DNA of 64,000 bases from Promicromonospora sp. MEB111 (GTDB lineage: Bacteria > Actinomycetota > Actinomycetes > Actinomycetales > Cellulomonadaceae): contig NZ_JARVSD010000011.1 of the NCBI RefSeq assembly GCF_030209445.1, positions 1 through 64,000 of the forward strand, in the 5' to 3' direction. The position numbers and the translations under genes were made by a program. Shown piece after piece: positions 7,029 to 16,322 of the stretch. A model generated the notes under the pieces. The model worked only from the letters and a program-made list of their open reading frames with translations. It had not been told where the DNA came from and did not search any database. Numbering within the stretch: the first letter of the stretch is position 1; every line of letters begins with the position of its first letter.

Positions 7029-9134
7029 TTAGCAGGTGGTGGTCAGGGAGAGCCAGTCGGCTCGGTCGTTGTAGCCGCCGTCGCCGGCGTCGCCGACGCG
7101 GAGCGACAGGTCGCGGACACCTGTCACGTCCAGGTCGAACTCGGTCGCCGTGCCGCGCTCCACCGTGCCGCTGCTCCAGAGGGTCTCCCCGTCGCCGACG
7201 ACGTCGAACGTCGCCGTGCCGCCCTCCGGGCCGACCGTGCCGACGACGTCGTCGATGCCGACGCTCCCGGTCAGCGCGGTGCACGCACCGCCGAGGTAGT
7301 ACCGGACGTGCGACGGCGTGGCGACGCCGATCCCGGTCCCGTGCACGACGCCGGCCACCGTGAGCGGCGAGCCGCCGCCCACGCTCTGGTCGACCGTGGG
7401 CTCCATCCAGCCGCTGCTCGCGCTCACCCACGGGTGCCGCGAGAGCACGACGTCGCCGCCGGACGGCGCCGCGGGCGCGACCGTCACGCGCGACGGCGGC
7501 GTCGTGACCCGCCCGGAGCCGGACGAGACGGACGCCGCGACGTCGTAGCCGCCGGTCCCCGTCCCGGCCGGGACGGACACGGCGAACGGGACCGTCGCCG
7601 AGGCGCCGGGTCGCACCACCCGCGGGTCGGCGCCGAGCGCGCGGGCCGTCCACCCCTCGGGAACCGTGAGCGTGACCCGCGGGTCGCGGACGGGCGTGCT
7701 GCCGTCGTTGTGCAGGGTCACCTCGGTGGTCAGCCGGTCACCGGCCGCGGCCAGCAGGTCGGTGGTGGGCGCCACGGTGTCGGCCCCCACGGACGTGAAG
7801 GCGGGCGGGGCGGCGACCAGGCGCGGGGCGCCGTCGTGCCGGGTGGGCGTGACCCGCAGCAGCGCGGCGCCGTGCGCCGGCACGGCGGCGCGGACGGTGC
7901 CCGCGGACTGCGTGCGGGCGTCCGTCCACGTGTCCAGCACGGCGAACGACCGGCCCCGCAGGTCCAGGTCACGGGCGGTGGTCGCGACCTCGGCGGGCCG
8001 GTCGCCCCGGTTCAGCAGCACGACGGCGACCGAGCCGTCCGCGAGCGGTCGGGCCCACGTCTCGGTGGTCCCGGCCGCGCCGACGCGGGTGCCCTGGACG
8101 ACGAGCGGGTCCTGGTCGATCGCCAGCACGTCGTCGTCCAGCAGGATGTCCAGCGACTCCTGGTCCAGCGTGCGCGGGTCGCTGCCGATGAGCAGGGGCG
8201 CCGCCGAGACGGCCCACAGGGACATCTGGGTGCGGAACTCCTCGGTGGACATGCCCAGGCCCGGGGCGAGGTAGTCGGGGTCGTTGTAGCGACCCGGCCC
8301 GGCGACCTCCGGGTGCCGGGCGTTGGCGTCGAAGTTGCGCAGCACGTCCTTGAACCGGATGTCGCCCACGAACCCGACGTCGGTGTACGTGCGCCACGAT
8401 TCCGCGATCTCCGGGGCGTACGTCCAGGACCAGGTGGACTGCTGCTCCTCCGGGTAGTCGCCCCAGTCGGGCGACGTGACCGGGTTGCAGAGGTTGAAGA
8501 TCATCTGGCGCCCGGAGCTGTTGTCCCGCAGCGCCCGCGCGAACTCCGTGAACGCCTCCTGCGGGTCCAGGTCCGCGGCGATACCGCAGAGGAAGTCGAC
8601 CTTGACCGCGTCGTACCCCCACTCGGCGAAGGTGTCGGCGTCGGTCTGGTAGTACCCGCCGCCGCTGCCGAGGCCGCACGACCCGGGGATGTACGGGCCG
8701 GCATCGGTGTAGATCCCCGCGCGCAGGCCGCGGTCGTGGATCGCGTCGGCCAGCGCCGCCATCCCGTCGGGGAACCGCTCGGCGTCGCCCTGGAGCTGTC
8801 CGTCCTCGCCGCGCGGGACGTCGGCCTGCCAGCCGCCGTCGAGCCACACGATGTCGTAGCCCGCGTCGGCCAGTCCGGACGAGACCAGGTGGTCGGCCAC
8901 GTCCAGCACCTCCTCGGCGCCGAAGTCGCCGCCGAGGCCGAAGTAGGTGTTCCAGCCCTGGTAGGGCGTGGGGCTGGGGGACGCCGGGGCGCCGGCGGGT
9001 GCGGGGCCGGCAGCAGGGCCGGCGCCGGTCGCGGCCGGCGCCGCCGAGGCGCCCGCCGCCAGGCCCGTGGCGACCAGGGCTGTCGTGATGAGGGCGGCGC
9101 CGGTGCGCGCCGCCCAGGAACGTACGGTGAACAT
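7029..9134 (-). CDS. Secreted alpha-galactosidase, GH27, with NEW3 and NPCBM domains
   Basis: A 701-residue exported glycosidase that releases terminal alpha-galactose from oligosaccharides or galactomannan. Residues 1-32 form a signal peptide (hydrophobic core AALITTALVATGLAAG, cleavage near ASAAP). The GH27 barrel starts at TPYQGWNTYFG (about 56); D180 in VKVD is the expected nucleophile and D252 in WRTYTD the acid/base. A beta-sandwich follows, then a NEW3 domain (about 450-530) and a C-terminal NPCBM carbohydrate-binding domain with cysteines. The ATG at 9134 follows AGGAG. The operator-like 23-mer lies 100 bp upstream. Confidence 0.93.
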   Translation of the reverse strand: MFTVRSWAARTGAALITTALVATGLAAGASAAPAATGAGPAAGPAPAGAPASPSPTPYQGWNTYFGLGGDFGAEEVLDVADHLVSSGLADAGYDIVWLDGGWQADVPRGEDGQLQGDAERFPDGMAALADAIHDRGLRAGIYTDAGPYIPGSCGLGSGGGYYQTDADTFAEWGYDAVKVDFLCGIAADLDPQEAFTEFARALRDNSSGRQMIFNLCNPVTSPDWGDYPEEQQSTWSWTYAPEIAESWRTYTDVGFVGDIRFKDVLRNFDANARHPEVAGPGRYNDPDYLAPGLGMSTEEFRTQMSLWAVSAAPLLIGSDPRTLDQESLDILLDDDVLAIDQDPLVVQGTRVGAAGTTETWARPLADGSVAVVLLNRGDRPAEVATTARDLDLRGRSFAVLDTWTDARTQSAGTVRAAVPAHGAALLRVTPTRHDGAPRLVAAPPAFTSVGADTVAPTTDLLAAAGDRLTTEVTLHNDGSTPVRDPRVTLTVPEGWTARALGADPRVVRPGASATVPFAVSVPAGTGTGGYDVAASVSSGSGRVTTPPSRVTVAPAAPSGGDVVLSRHPWVSASSGWMEPTVDQSVGGGSPLTVAGVVHGTGIGVATPSHVRYYLGGACTALTGSVGIDDVVGTVGPEGGTATFDVVGDGETLWSSGTVERGTATEFDLDVTGVRDLSLRVGDAGDGGYNDRADWLSLTTTC

Positions 9135-9233
9135 CCAGGTCTCCTGACGTCGTCGTCGGTTCGGCAGGGCGCCGAAGGAGTAACCCGCCCAGCAAAGCGC
9201 GCGCCGGCGGCCCGGCGGAATGCAGGGGACGAC

Positions 9234-9256
9234 GCACCTGCCTGGACGATCCGACG
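9234..9256 (-). promoter_or_regulatory. Candidate AraC operator upstream of GH27 gene (copy 1)
   Basis: A 23-bp sequence containing CCTGGACGATCCGACG that recurs, inverted on the + strand, at 10209-10231 with one mismatch. Both copies have the same orientation relative to the gene they precede, and they flank the araC-type gene. An AraC activator site is inferred. Confidence 0.7.
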
Positions 9257-9262
9257 CCGCGC

Positions 9263-10150
9263 TCAGCGCTCGCGGTCGTGGATGCCCCGGCGAAAGTCGG
9301 TGGGGCTGCAGGAATGCACGCTCCGGAACTGGCGCGAGAAGTAGAACGGGTCCGGGTAGCCGACCGAGCGCGCGATGTCGGCGACCGGCAGCTCCGTGGT
9401 GATCAGCAGCTCGCACGCCCGGGCCATCCGCAGCCGCTTGACGTACTCGACCACGCCGCCGCCGGTCGCGGCCCGGAAGCGTGCGGAGAAGTGCGACGTG
9501 CTCAGCCCGAACCGGCGGGCGAGCGCCGCCACCTCGACGACGGCGTCCAGGTGCGTGCGCAGGTACTCCTGCGCGGCCCGGACCGGTTCGCCGCGCACCG
9601 GGCTGCCCGCGGCGGCGTCGGCCCCGATCTGGGCGAGCACCGACCACGCGGCGCCCGCGCAGCGCAGCAGGCTGGGGTAGGTCTCGTCGGTCTCCAGCGC
9701 GTCGACCACGCGTTCCAGGTCGGCCACGACGCGGACCAGGTCGTGCACCTCGACCACGGCGACGTCGTCCGGCCCCGCGTGCCCGGCCAGGTGCCGCTCG
9801 AACTCGGCGGCGTCGTCGCCCCGGACGTGCATCCACCAGATCGTCCATGGGTCGTCGTCGTCCGCCCAGTACTCGTGGGGCACGCCCGCGGGGATGACCA
9901 GCGCCTGAGCAGCGCCGATACGGTGCAGGCCGCCGGGCGTGCGGCACCAGCCGCGCCCGGCCGAGGACACGATGACGATGGTCCCGACGGCGCCCTGCCG
10001 GCGTACCCGCCCGTGGTTCGTGGCGTGCGGAAAATAGCCCGCGTCCGTGACCAGCAGGCGCGAGGTGGGGCCCGCCTTCGACGTCGCGCGGACCACGGTG
10101 GTCGGCAGCACGCGCAGGCGCTGCCCGGGGAAGCCGTCACGGATTCGCAC
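9263..10150 (-). CDS. AraC family transcriptional regulator, alpha-galactoside locus
   Basis: A 295-residue regulator with an N-terminal cupin-like sugar-binding domain (about 1-150; HEYWADDDDPWTIWWMHVRG is characteristic) and a C-terminal AraC double helix-turn-helix (FGLSTSHFSARFR and VADIARSVGYPDPFYFSRQF). The GTG start at 10150 sits 6 bases after TACCCT (10162-10157), consistent with leaderless translation. It lies between the GH27 gene and the divergent DUF5107 operon, each preceded by the same 23-mer, so it probably activates both on alpha-galactosides. Confidence 0.88.
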   Translation of the reverse strand: MRIRDGFPGQRLRVLPTTVVRATSKAGPTSRLLVTDAGYFPHATNHGRVRRQGAVGTIVIVSSAGRGWCRTPGGLHRIGAAQALVIPAGVPHEYWADDDDPWTIWWMHVRGDDAAEFERHLAGHAGPDDVAVVEVHDLVRVVADLERVVDALETDETYPSLLRCAGAAWSVLAQIGADAAAGSPVRGEPVRAAQEYLRTHLDAVVEVAALARRFGLSTSHFSARFRAATGGGVVEYVKRLRMARACELLITTELPVADIARSVGYPDPFYFSRQFRSVHSCSPTDFRRGIHDRER

Positions 10151-10208
10151 CCCTGGAGGGTAGCGCCGTCCGCCCGCCCGCGTCAGCCGGTCGCCCAGCG
10201 CCCGGAAT

Positions 10209-10231
10209 CGTCGGATCGTCCAGGCAAGTGC
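10209..10231 (+). promoter_or_regulatory. Candidate AraC operator upstream of DUF5107 operon (copy 2)
   Basis: The second copy of the 23-mer (contains CGTCGGATCGTCCAGG), 22 of 23 identical to 9234-9256. It ends 37 bp before a TAGCGT -10-like hexamer (10269-10274), which lies 7 bases before the ATG at 10282. This position suits an upstream-binding activator. Confidence 0.7.
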
Positions 10232-10281
10232 ATCGATACGTCGCTTCCCGGGGTACCCGGGAGGTTCGTAGCGTCGGACCC

Positions 10282-13200
10282 ATGCTCGATGTGGAGTCCG
10301 TGCTCGACCTTCCCGCCCGGCCCGACGACCTGGCCGGCCGGGCCGTGGCCGCCTGGGCGGCGCCGCTCACCCTGACCACCTACGAACCCCTGCCGCCCGA
10401 CCGGTTCCCTGCCTACCTGGACCGGCGCGTCTACCAGGGGTCGTCCGGCCGCGTGTACCCCCTGCCGTTCCACCACCAGATCGCCGACGAGCCCCACCCG
10501 CGCGACTGGCAGGCGGTGCACCTGGAGAACGAGTGGCTGCGGGTCGTGGTGCTGCCGGAGCTGGGCGGGCGCATCCACGTGGCCCGCGAGCGCGGCAGCG
10601 GCCGGGACTTCTTCTGGACCAACCCGGTGATCAAGCCGGCGCTGGTGGGCCTGGCCGGACCGTGGGTGGCCGGCGGCGTGGAGCTCAACTGGCCGCAGCA
10701 CCACCGCCCGGCCACCTACCTGCCGGTGGACGTCGAGATCGAGGAGGAGCGGGACGGCGCCGTCGTGGTCTGGTGCTCCGACCACGACCCGTTCACCCGG
10801 ATGAAGGGCATGCACGGCGTGCGGCTGCGCCCCGACAGCGCGGTGCTGGAGCTGACGGTGCGGCTGTACAACCGCAGCGAGCTGCCGCAGTCGTTCCTGT
10901 GGTGGGCCAACGTGGCGGCCAAGGTGGACGACCACTACCAGTCCTTCTTCCCGCACGACGTGACCTACGTGGCCGACCACGCGCGGCGCGCGATCACCGC
11001 GTTCCCGCACGCCGACCGCCCCTACTACGGCGTCGACTACCCGGCGCTCGCGGACCGGGGCGGCGACCGCCTCGACTGGTACCGCAACATCCCGGTGCCC
11101 ACGTCGTACATGTGCCTCGCGAGCGACGAGGAGTTCTTCGGCGGGTACGACCACGCGGCGCGGCTCGGGTTCGTGCACGTCGCCGACCGTGCCCTGTCGC
11201 CCGGCAAGAAGCAGTGGACCTGGGGCAACGCCCCGTTCGGCCACGCCTGGGACGCCAACCTGGCCGACGACGGCTCGCACTACGTGGAGCTCATGGCCGG
11301 CGTGTTCACCGACAACCAGCCCGACTTCGCCTACCTGGCCCCGGGCGAGACCAAGGTCTTCTCCCAGTTCTGGTACCCGTTCCGCGACGTGGGCCCGGTG
11401 GACCGGGCGACGCTGGACGCGGCGGTGCGGCTGGAGCGGTCGGGCTCCGGGGACGACGGCGCGGGCCCGACGACGGCGCGCGTCGGCGTCGTCGTACCGC
11501 GCCCCCTGGACGATGTGACGGTCACGCTGTCGGCCGACGGCGCGGTGCTGACCACCGACGTCGTCGCCGCGGACCCGACCCGCCCGGCCCTGCTGACCCA
11601 CGCCGTCCCCGCCGGAGCGGGCCCCGTCACGGTCACGGTGACCCACGGGGACCGCGTCCTGGTCACGTGGACGGAGGCCCCGGCCGCCGATCCCCGCAAC
11701 GAGCCCGAGCCCGACCCCGCCGAGGAGCCGCCCGCGCCCGACGAGGTCCGCACCGTCGAGGAGCTGGCCCTCATCGCGGCGCACCTGGACCTGTACCGGC
11801 ACGCCACGCGCTCGCCCGAGCCGTACTGGCGCGCGGCGCTGGACCGGGACCCGGGGCACGTGGACAGCCTGGTGGGCCTGGCCCGGCGCGCCTATGTGGC
11901 GGGCGGCGCGGAGCAGGCGCGCGACCACCTGGAGCGCGCCGTCGAGCGGCTGACCCGCCTCCACCGCAGCCCCCGCGACACCACGGCGGTCTACCTGCTC
12001 GGCCTGGCCCGCGAGGAGCTGGGCGACGACACGGGCGCCTACGACGCCTACGCGCAGGCCGCGTGGTCGCGGGCCTGGCGCGCCCCCGCGGGCTACCGGA
12101 TGGCGCGGCTCGACGCGCGGGCCGGACGCTACGCGAGCGCCCTGGCCCGGCTCGACGACGTGCGCCGCACCGAGCCGGACCACCTGCAGGCGCTCGCGCT
12201 GACCGTGGTGTGCCACGGGCGGCTGCGCCGGCACGCCGACGCCGCGGCCACCCTCACCGCCGCCCGCGCTCTCGACCCGCTCGACGCCTGGCTGCGCCAC
12301 CTGGACGGGCAGCCCGCGAGCGGCGACGCCCAGACCCTGCTCGACGTCGCGATCGAGCTCACGGGGGTGGGGGAGCACGACGCCGCCCTCGCCTGCCTGG
12401 ACGAGGCCGAGGCGCGTGAGGACCACCGGGCGGCCGGGCAGACCGCCGTCCGGCCGCTGCTCGCCTACCACCGCGCGCACGTGCTGCGCCTGGCCGGCCG
12501 CGCCGACGAGGCCGCCGCCGAGCGGGCCCGGGCCCGCGGCCTGGACGCCACGTGGTGCTTCCCGGGCCGGCTCGCGGACGCCGCCGTGCTGCGCGAGGCG
12601 GCCGACGCCGACCCGGGCGACGCCCGCTCCCGGTCGCTGCTGGGCCACTGGACCTACGCCGCCGGACGCCGCGCGGACGCCCTGGCCCTGTGGCGGGCGG
12701 CCGTCGCCCTCGACCCGTCCGACGCCGTGGCCTGGCGCAACATCGGCCTGGCCGCCGTCAACCACGAGCGCGACCTGGCCGCCGCGGCCGACGCCTACGG
12801 GCGGGCGTGCGCCGTCGCGCCGGACGACGCCCGGCTGCGGTACGAGCGCGACCAGCTCGCCGCGCTGACGGGCGAGACCCCGGCGGCCAGGCTCGCCCTG
12901 CTGCTGGGTGATGACCATGCACCGTCGAGCCTGGACCGCGACGACCTCGCCGTCGAGGCGCTGCACCTCATGGTCACCGAGGGCCGGGCCGCCGAGGCCC
13001 TGGCGATCCTCGGCGGCCGCCGCCTGCACCCCTGGGAGGGCGGCGAGGGCCAGGCGCTCCTGGCCTGGGACCGCGCGCACACCCACCGCGCGCTGGACGC
13101 GCTCGCGGAGGGGAGGGCCGCGGACGCCGTCGGCCACGTGCGGGCCGCTCTCGCACCGCCGCCGAACCTGGGGGAGGCCCGCCACCCCCTGGCCAGCACG

Positions 13201-13701
13201 GCGAACCTGCACCTGCTCCTGGGCGACGCGCTCGCGGCGGCCGGCGACGGAACAGGCGCAGACGACGCCTGGCGCACCGCCGCCGCCCAGCGCGGCGACT
13301 TCGTGGAGATGAGCACGCAGGAGCACGGTGAGCAGACCTTCTGGACGGTCCTCGCCCTGCGTCGTACGGGCGACCGCCTTGGCGCCGACGAGCTGACGAC
13401 GTCGCTGCTCGCCTACCGCGACACGTACGCCGTCGAGGTGCCGCGCGTGGACTACTTCGCCACCTCGCTGCCGGACCTGCTGCTGTTCGAGGAGGACCCG
13501 CTGCGGGCGCGCGACCGGCGCGTGCTCGTCCTGGACGCGCAGCTCGCCCTCCTGGCCGGCGACACCGCCACGGCGGAGGCCCTGCTGCGCCGCCCGGAGC
13601 TGGCGGCGTCGCGGCACGCGGCCGACCTGCGCCACGCCGTCGCGCGCCGCGGCGACACGCTGCTGCACGCCACCGCCGACCCGAAGGAGCACTCGGCATG
13701 A
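10282..13701 (+). CDS. DUF5107 domain protein with C-terminal TPR array
   Basis: A 1139-residue cytoplasmic protein without signal peptide. Residues about 30-380 match the DUF5107 type (PELGGRIHVARE, PWVAGGVELNWPQHH, GNAPFGHAWDANLADDG), which resembles a mutarotase/glycosidase beta-sandwich. From about 490 it is Ala/Arg-rich helical repeats of TPR character. Its biochemical role is not established, but the family is often found with glycosidases. ATG at 10282 is preferred over GTG 10228, which lies inside the operator-like 23-mer. It starts the seven-gene operon and overlaps the next gene by 4 bases. Confidence 0.8.
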   Translation: MLDVESVLDLPARPDDLAGRAVAAWAAPLTLTTYEPLPPDRFPAYLDRRVYQGSSGRVYPLPFHHQIADEPHPRDWQAVHLENEWLRVVVLPELGGRIHVARERGSGRDFFWTNPVIKPALVGLAGPWVAGGVELNWPQHHRPATYLPVDVEIEEERDGAVVVWCSDHDPFTRMKGMHGVRLRPDSAVLELTVRLYNRSELPQSFLWWANVAAKVDDHYQSFFPHDVTYVADHARRAITAFPHADRPYYGVDYPALADRGGDRLDWYRNIPVPTSYMCLASDEEFFGGYDHAARLGFVHVADRALSPGKKQWTWGNAPFGHAWDANLADDGSHYVELMAGVFTDNQPDFAYLAPGETKVFSQFWYPFRDVGPVDRATLDAAVRLERSGSGDDGAGPTTARVGVVVPRPLDDVTVTLSADGAVLTTDVVAADPTRPALLTHAVPAGAGPVTVTVTHGDRVLVTWTEAPAADPRNEPEPDPAEEPPAPDEVRTVEELALIAAHLDLYRHATRSPEPYWRAALDRDPGHVDSLVGLARRAYVAGGAEQARDHLERAVERLTRLHRSPRDTTAVYLLGLAREELGDDTGAYDAYAQAAWSRAWRAPAGYRMARLDARAGRYASALARLDDVRRTEPDHLQALALTVVCHGRLRRHADAAATLTAARALDPLDAWLRHLDGQPASGDAQTLLDVAIELTGVGEHDAALACLDEAEAREDHRAAGQTAVRPLLAYHRAHVLRLAGRADEAAAERARARGLDATWCFPGRLADAAVLREAADADPGDARSRSLLGHWTYAAGRRADALALWRAAVALDPSDAVAWRNIGLAAVNHERDLAAAADAYGRACAVAPDDARLRYERDQLAALTGETPAARLALLLGDDHAPSSLDRDDLAVEALHLMVTEGRAAEALAILGGRRLHPWEGGEGQALLAWDRAHTHRALDALAEGRAADAVGHVRAALAPPPNLGEARHPLASTANLHLLLGDALAAAGDGTGADDAWRTAAAQRGDFVEMSTQEHGEQTFWTVLALRRTGDRLGADELTTSLLAYRDTYAVEVPRVDYFATSLPDLLLFEEDPLRARDRRVLVLDAQLALLAGDTATAEALLRRPELAASRHAADLRHAVARRGDTLLHATADPKEHSA

Positions 13702-14987
13702 CCACCCCGCTCACGACCCCGGACCGCCCGCGCGTGGTGACCCTGTGGGACTTCACCTGGTACACGCGCACCGGCCCCGGCGAGCCGTTCGAGGACCTGG
13801 ACCGGGCGTTCGCGGAGGCGCGGGAGCGCGGCTACGACACCATCCGGATCTGCGCCATGCCGTTCCTGCTGTTCCGGTCGGGCCTGGACACGTCCGCGCT
13901 GGGCCTGGGACCGCTCGGCGGCGAGTTCGGGCAGCGCACGCGCTGGTACGACGTGCGCCGCGAGACGACGATCGACGCCCGGGCGCACCTGCTGGAGCTG
14001 TTCCGCGCGGCCGATCGGCACGACATCGGCGTCATCGCGTCGTCCTGGGAGTACCAGCAGTCGCCGTCGTTCGCCGCGACGCCGGACTGGTACGAGGCGC
14101 TGCACGCGGTCGATCCCGAGGAGCGGGCGGAGGTGCTGGCCGACGCCCACGCGGACCTCGTGGACCTGCTGGAGGCGGAGGGCCTGGCCCACCGCCTGCT
14201 GCTCACCGAGCTCCACAACGAGGTGCAGATCGGCTACCTCGCCGACGGGCTGGGCGTGGGCCGCGGCGACGACGCCGTCCGCGCGCTGACGCCCCGGCTG
14301 GAGCGCGGCATCGCCAGGTTCCGCGAGCGGCACCCCGGCCGGCCGGTCACCGTGAACTACGCGGGTGTGCCCGTCGGCGGGCTGAGCGCCCTGCCCGCCG
14401 ACCTCGACGCCCTCGTGGTGCACCCGTACGTGTACGGCGTGCTGCAGGAGCTGGTGGACACGTTCGGGCTGCGCGGCCCGGTCGAGGCGTTCGACGAGGA
14501 GAGGGCCCGCGAGCTGCTGCGCCCCGACGCGCCCGGCCTGGCCGCCTGGACGGTGCCGCCGGGCCAGGAGTGGCGCACGCGGGCCACGATCATGTCGCTG
14601 CCCGAGCTGTACGTGCACGACTGGTGCGACCCGCAGGCGTGGGACCGCTGGCTGTACGACCGGTGGGGCACGCACCGCCTGGCGATGCTCCAGAAGCTGA
14701 CCCTGTGGCTGGAGGTGGCGGCGGACGTCGCCGCGAGCCGCGGCATCCCGCTGATCCTCGGCGAGGGCTACGTGGGCTACACCCCGCTGCACGGCCGGTT
14801 CGAGGAGGACCCGGTCGGGGCGGAGATCTGCCGGCACGCGCTGCGGGAGGCGCGCCGGCTCGGCGCCTGGGGCGCCGTCGTCTGCTCGAATGCCGCACCA
14901 CAGCACCCGATGTGGTCCGATGTCGCGCTGCAGCGGGAGTGTGCGGCGATCCTTTCGGGCGCGGACCTACCCGCGCCCGTGATCTGA
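13698..14987 (+). CDS. Cellulase-like TIM-barrel glycosidase family protein
   Basis: A 429-residue cytoplasmic protein resembling the sugar-binding cellulase-like family of clan GH-A barrels. The pattern LLLTELHNEVQ (N174-E175) fits the acid/base Asn-Glu of this clan, and LILGEGYVGY (E356) fits the nucleophile strand. There is no signal peptide, so it would act on imported oligosaccharide. It starts inside the stop of the DUF5107 gene (ATGA). The substrate is unknown; beta-linked galactosyl or mannosyl oligosaccharides are possible given the neighbouring alpha-galactosidases. Confidence 0.72.
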   Translation: MTTPLTTPDRPRVVTLWDFTWYTRTGPGEPFEDLDRAFAEARERGYDTIRICAMPFLLFRSGLDTSALGLGPLGGEFGQRTRWYDVRRETTIDARAHLLELFRAADRHDIGVIASSWEYQQSPSFAATPDWYEALHAVDPEERAEVLADAHADLVDLLEAEGLAHRLLLTELHNEVQIGYLADGLGVGRGDDAVRALTPRLERGIARFRERHPGRPVTVNYAGVPVGGLSALPADLDALVVHPYVYGVLQELVDTFGLRGPVEAFDEERARELLRPDAPGLAAWTVPPGQEWRTRATIMSLPELYVHDWCDPQAWDRWLYDRWGTHRLAMLQKLTLWLEVAADVAASRGIPLILGEGYVGYTPLHGRFEEDPVGAEICRHALREARRLGAWGAVVCSNAAPQHPMWSDVALQRECAAILSGADLPAPVI

Positions 14988-15032
14988 GCGGTACCAGGTG
15001 CGCCAACGAGGGCGCACGGAGGAGGAACAAGG

Positions 15033-16322
15033 ATGTCCAAGCGAACGATCACGCGCCGCGAGCTGCTCGCGGGCGGTATGACACTGGGTGCGGCGAGCCT
15101 GCTGGCCGCGTGCGTGGGGACGACGCCGGGCGGCGGCGGGGGCGGCGGTGCGAGCACCGGCGCGATCACCCTGCAGAACTCGATCCAGGACGCCGACCCG
15201 AAGGCCGCCCTGGAGGCCCTGGTCAAGGCGTTCCCCGACGGTGAGGTCACGCTGAACTCGGTGGCCACCGAGCAGTTCCGGGCCCAGCTCACCAACTACC
15301 TGCGCTCCGGCGACTCGCCCGAGGTGCTGAGCTGGTACGCCGGGTCCGTGGCCCGGTCCTACGCCGAGGAGGGGCTGCTGCTCGACGTGTCGTCCCTCTG
15401 GCAGGGCGACGGCCCGTGCGCCGGCTACTCCGACGCGCTGCGCGCCCTGTCCAGCGACGCGTCGGGCAAGCAGATCTTCGTGCCCACGAGCTACTACTGG
15501 TGGGGCGTCTTCTACAAGAAGTCGGCGTTCGAGAAGTGGGGCGTCGAGGCCCCGACGTCGTGGGACGAGTTCCACGCGCTGTGCGAGAACCTCAGCGGCC
15601 AGGGCATCGTGCCGCTCACCAACGGCCTGTCGTCCACGCCGTGGATGGCGTCCGGCTGGTTCGACTACCTCAACCTGCGGGTCAACGGGGCGCAGTACCA
15701 CCGCGAGCTGCTGGCGGGCGAGCACGCCTTCAACGACCCCGAGGTCGTGGCCGTCATGGAGGAGTACAAGCGGCTGATCCCGTACTTCGACAAGAACGCG
15801 GCCTCCTACACCGCGCAGGACGCCGCGACCCCCGTGGCGCAGGACAAGTCGGCGATGTACCTCAGCGGCACGTTCGTCACCACGTACTTCCCCGAGGACC
15901 AGCGCGACGACATCGACTTCTTCTCCGTGCCGGTCATCAACGACTCCGTGCCCACGGCGGAGGAGGCACCGACCGACGGGTTCTTCGCGTCCGCCAACAG
16001 CGACAACCACGAGGGCGCCCTCGACCTGCTGGCCTATCTCGCCTCGACGACGTCGCAGCAGCAGTTCATCGAGCAGTCGAAGTCGGCCAACCTGCCCACC
16101 TCGCCCGACGTCGACACGTCGTCCTTCAGCCCGCTGGTGCAGAAGGGCATCGAGCTGCTGAACACGACCGAGGAGATCACGCAGTTCTTCAACCGCGACT
16201 CCTCGGACGCCCTCCAGGCCACCGCCGACACCGCCCTGACCAAGTTCCTCGCCGACCCGGGCTCCATGAAGAAGACCCTCGACGAGTGGCAGAAGGCGGC
16301 CGAGGGGGTCTTCGCGTCGTGA
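15033..16322 (+). CDS. ABC transporter sugar-binding lipoprotein (CUT1)
   Basis: A 429-residue extracellular solute-binding protein. The N-terminus has a twin-arginine-like TRRELLAGG followed by lipobox LLAAC with Cys about residue 28, and a Gly-rich linker. The mature part has the family 1 solute-binding fold (GTFVTTYFPEDQRDDIDFFSVP). It probably captures an oligosaccharide such as raffinose, melibiose or galactomannan fragments for the two following permeases. A GGAGGAGG site precedes the ATG. Confidence 0.9.
   Translation: MSKRTITRRELLAGGMTLGAASLLAACVGTTPGGGGGGGASTGAITLQNSIQDADPKAALEALVKAFPDGEVTLNSVATEQFRAQLTNYLRSGDSPEVLSWYAGSVARSYAEEGLLLDVSSLWQGDGPCAGYSDALRALSSDASGKQIFVPTSYYWWGVFYKKSAFEKWGVEAPTSWDEFHALCENLSGQGIVPLTNGLSSTPWMASGWFDYLNLRVNGAQYHRELLAGEHAFNDPEVVAVMEEYKRLIPYFDKNAASYTAQDAATPVAQDKSAMYLSGTFVTTYFPEDQRDDIDFFSVPVINDSVPTAEEAPTDGFFASANSDNHEGALDLLAYLASTTSQQQFIEQSKSANLPTSPDVDTSSFSPLVQKGIELLNTTEEITQFFNRDSSDALQATADTALTKFLADPGSMKKTLDEWQKAAEGVFAS

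Noticed and set aside
9263-10150. AraC protein as arabinose regulator
   Set aside because: No arabinose genes are present; the context is alpha-galactoside use.
10183-13692. 1169-codon minus-strand frame
   Set aside because: It lies opposite the DUF5107 gene, is rich in Arg/Gly/Val/Gln without domain motifs, and arises from GC-rich codon bias.
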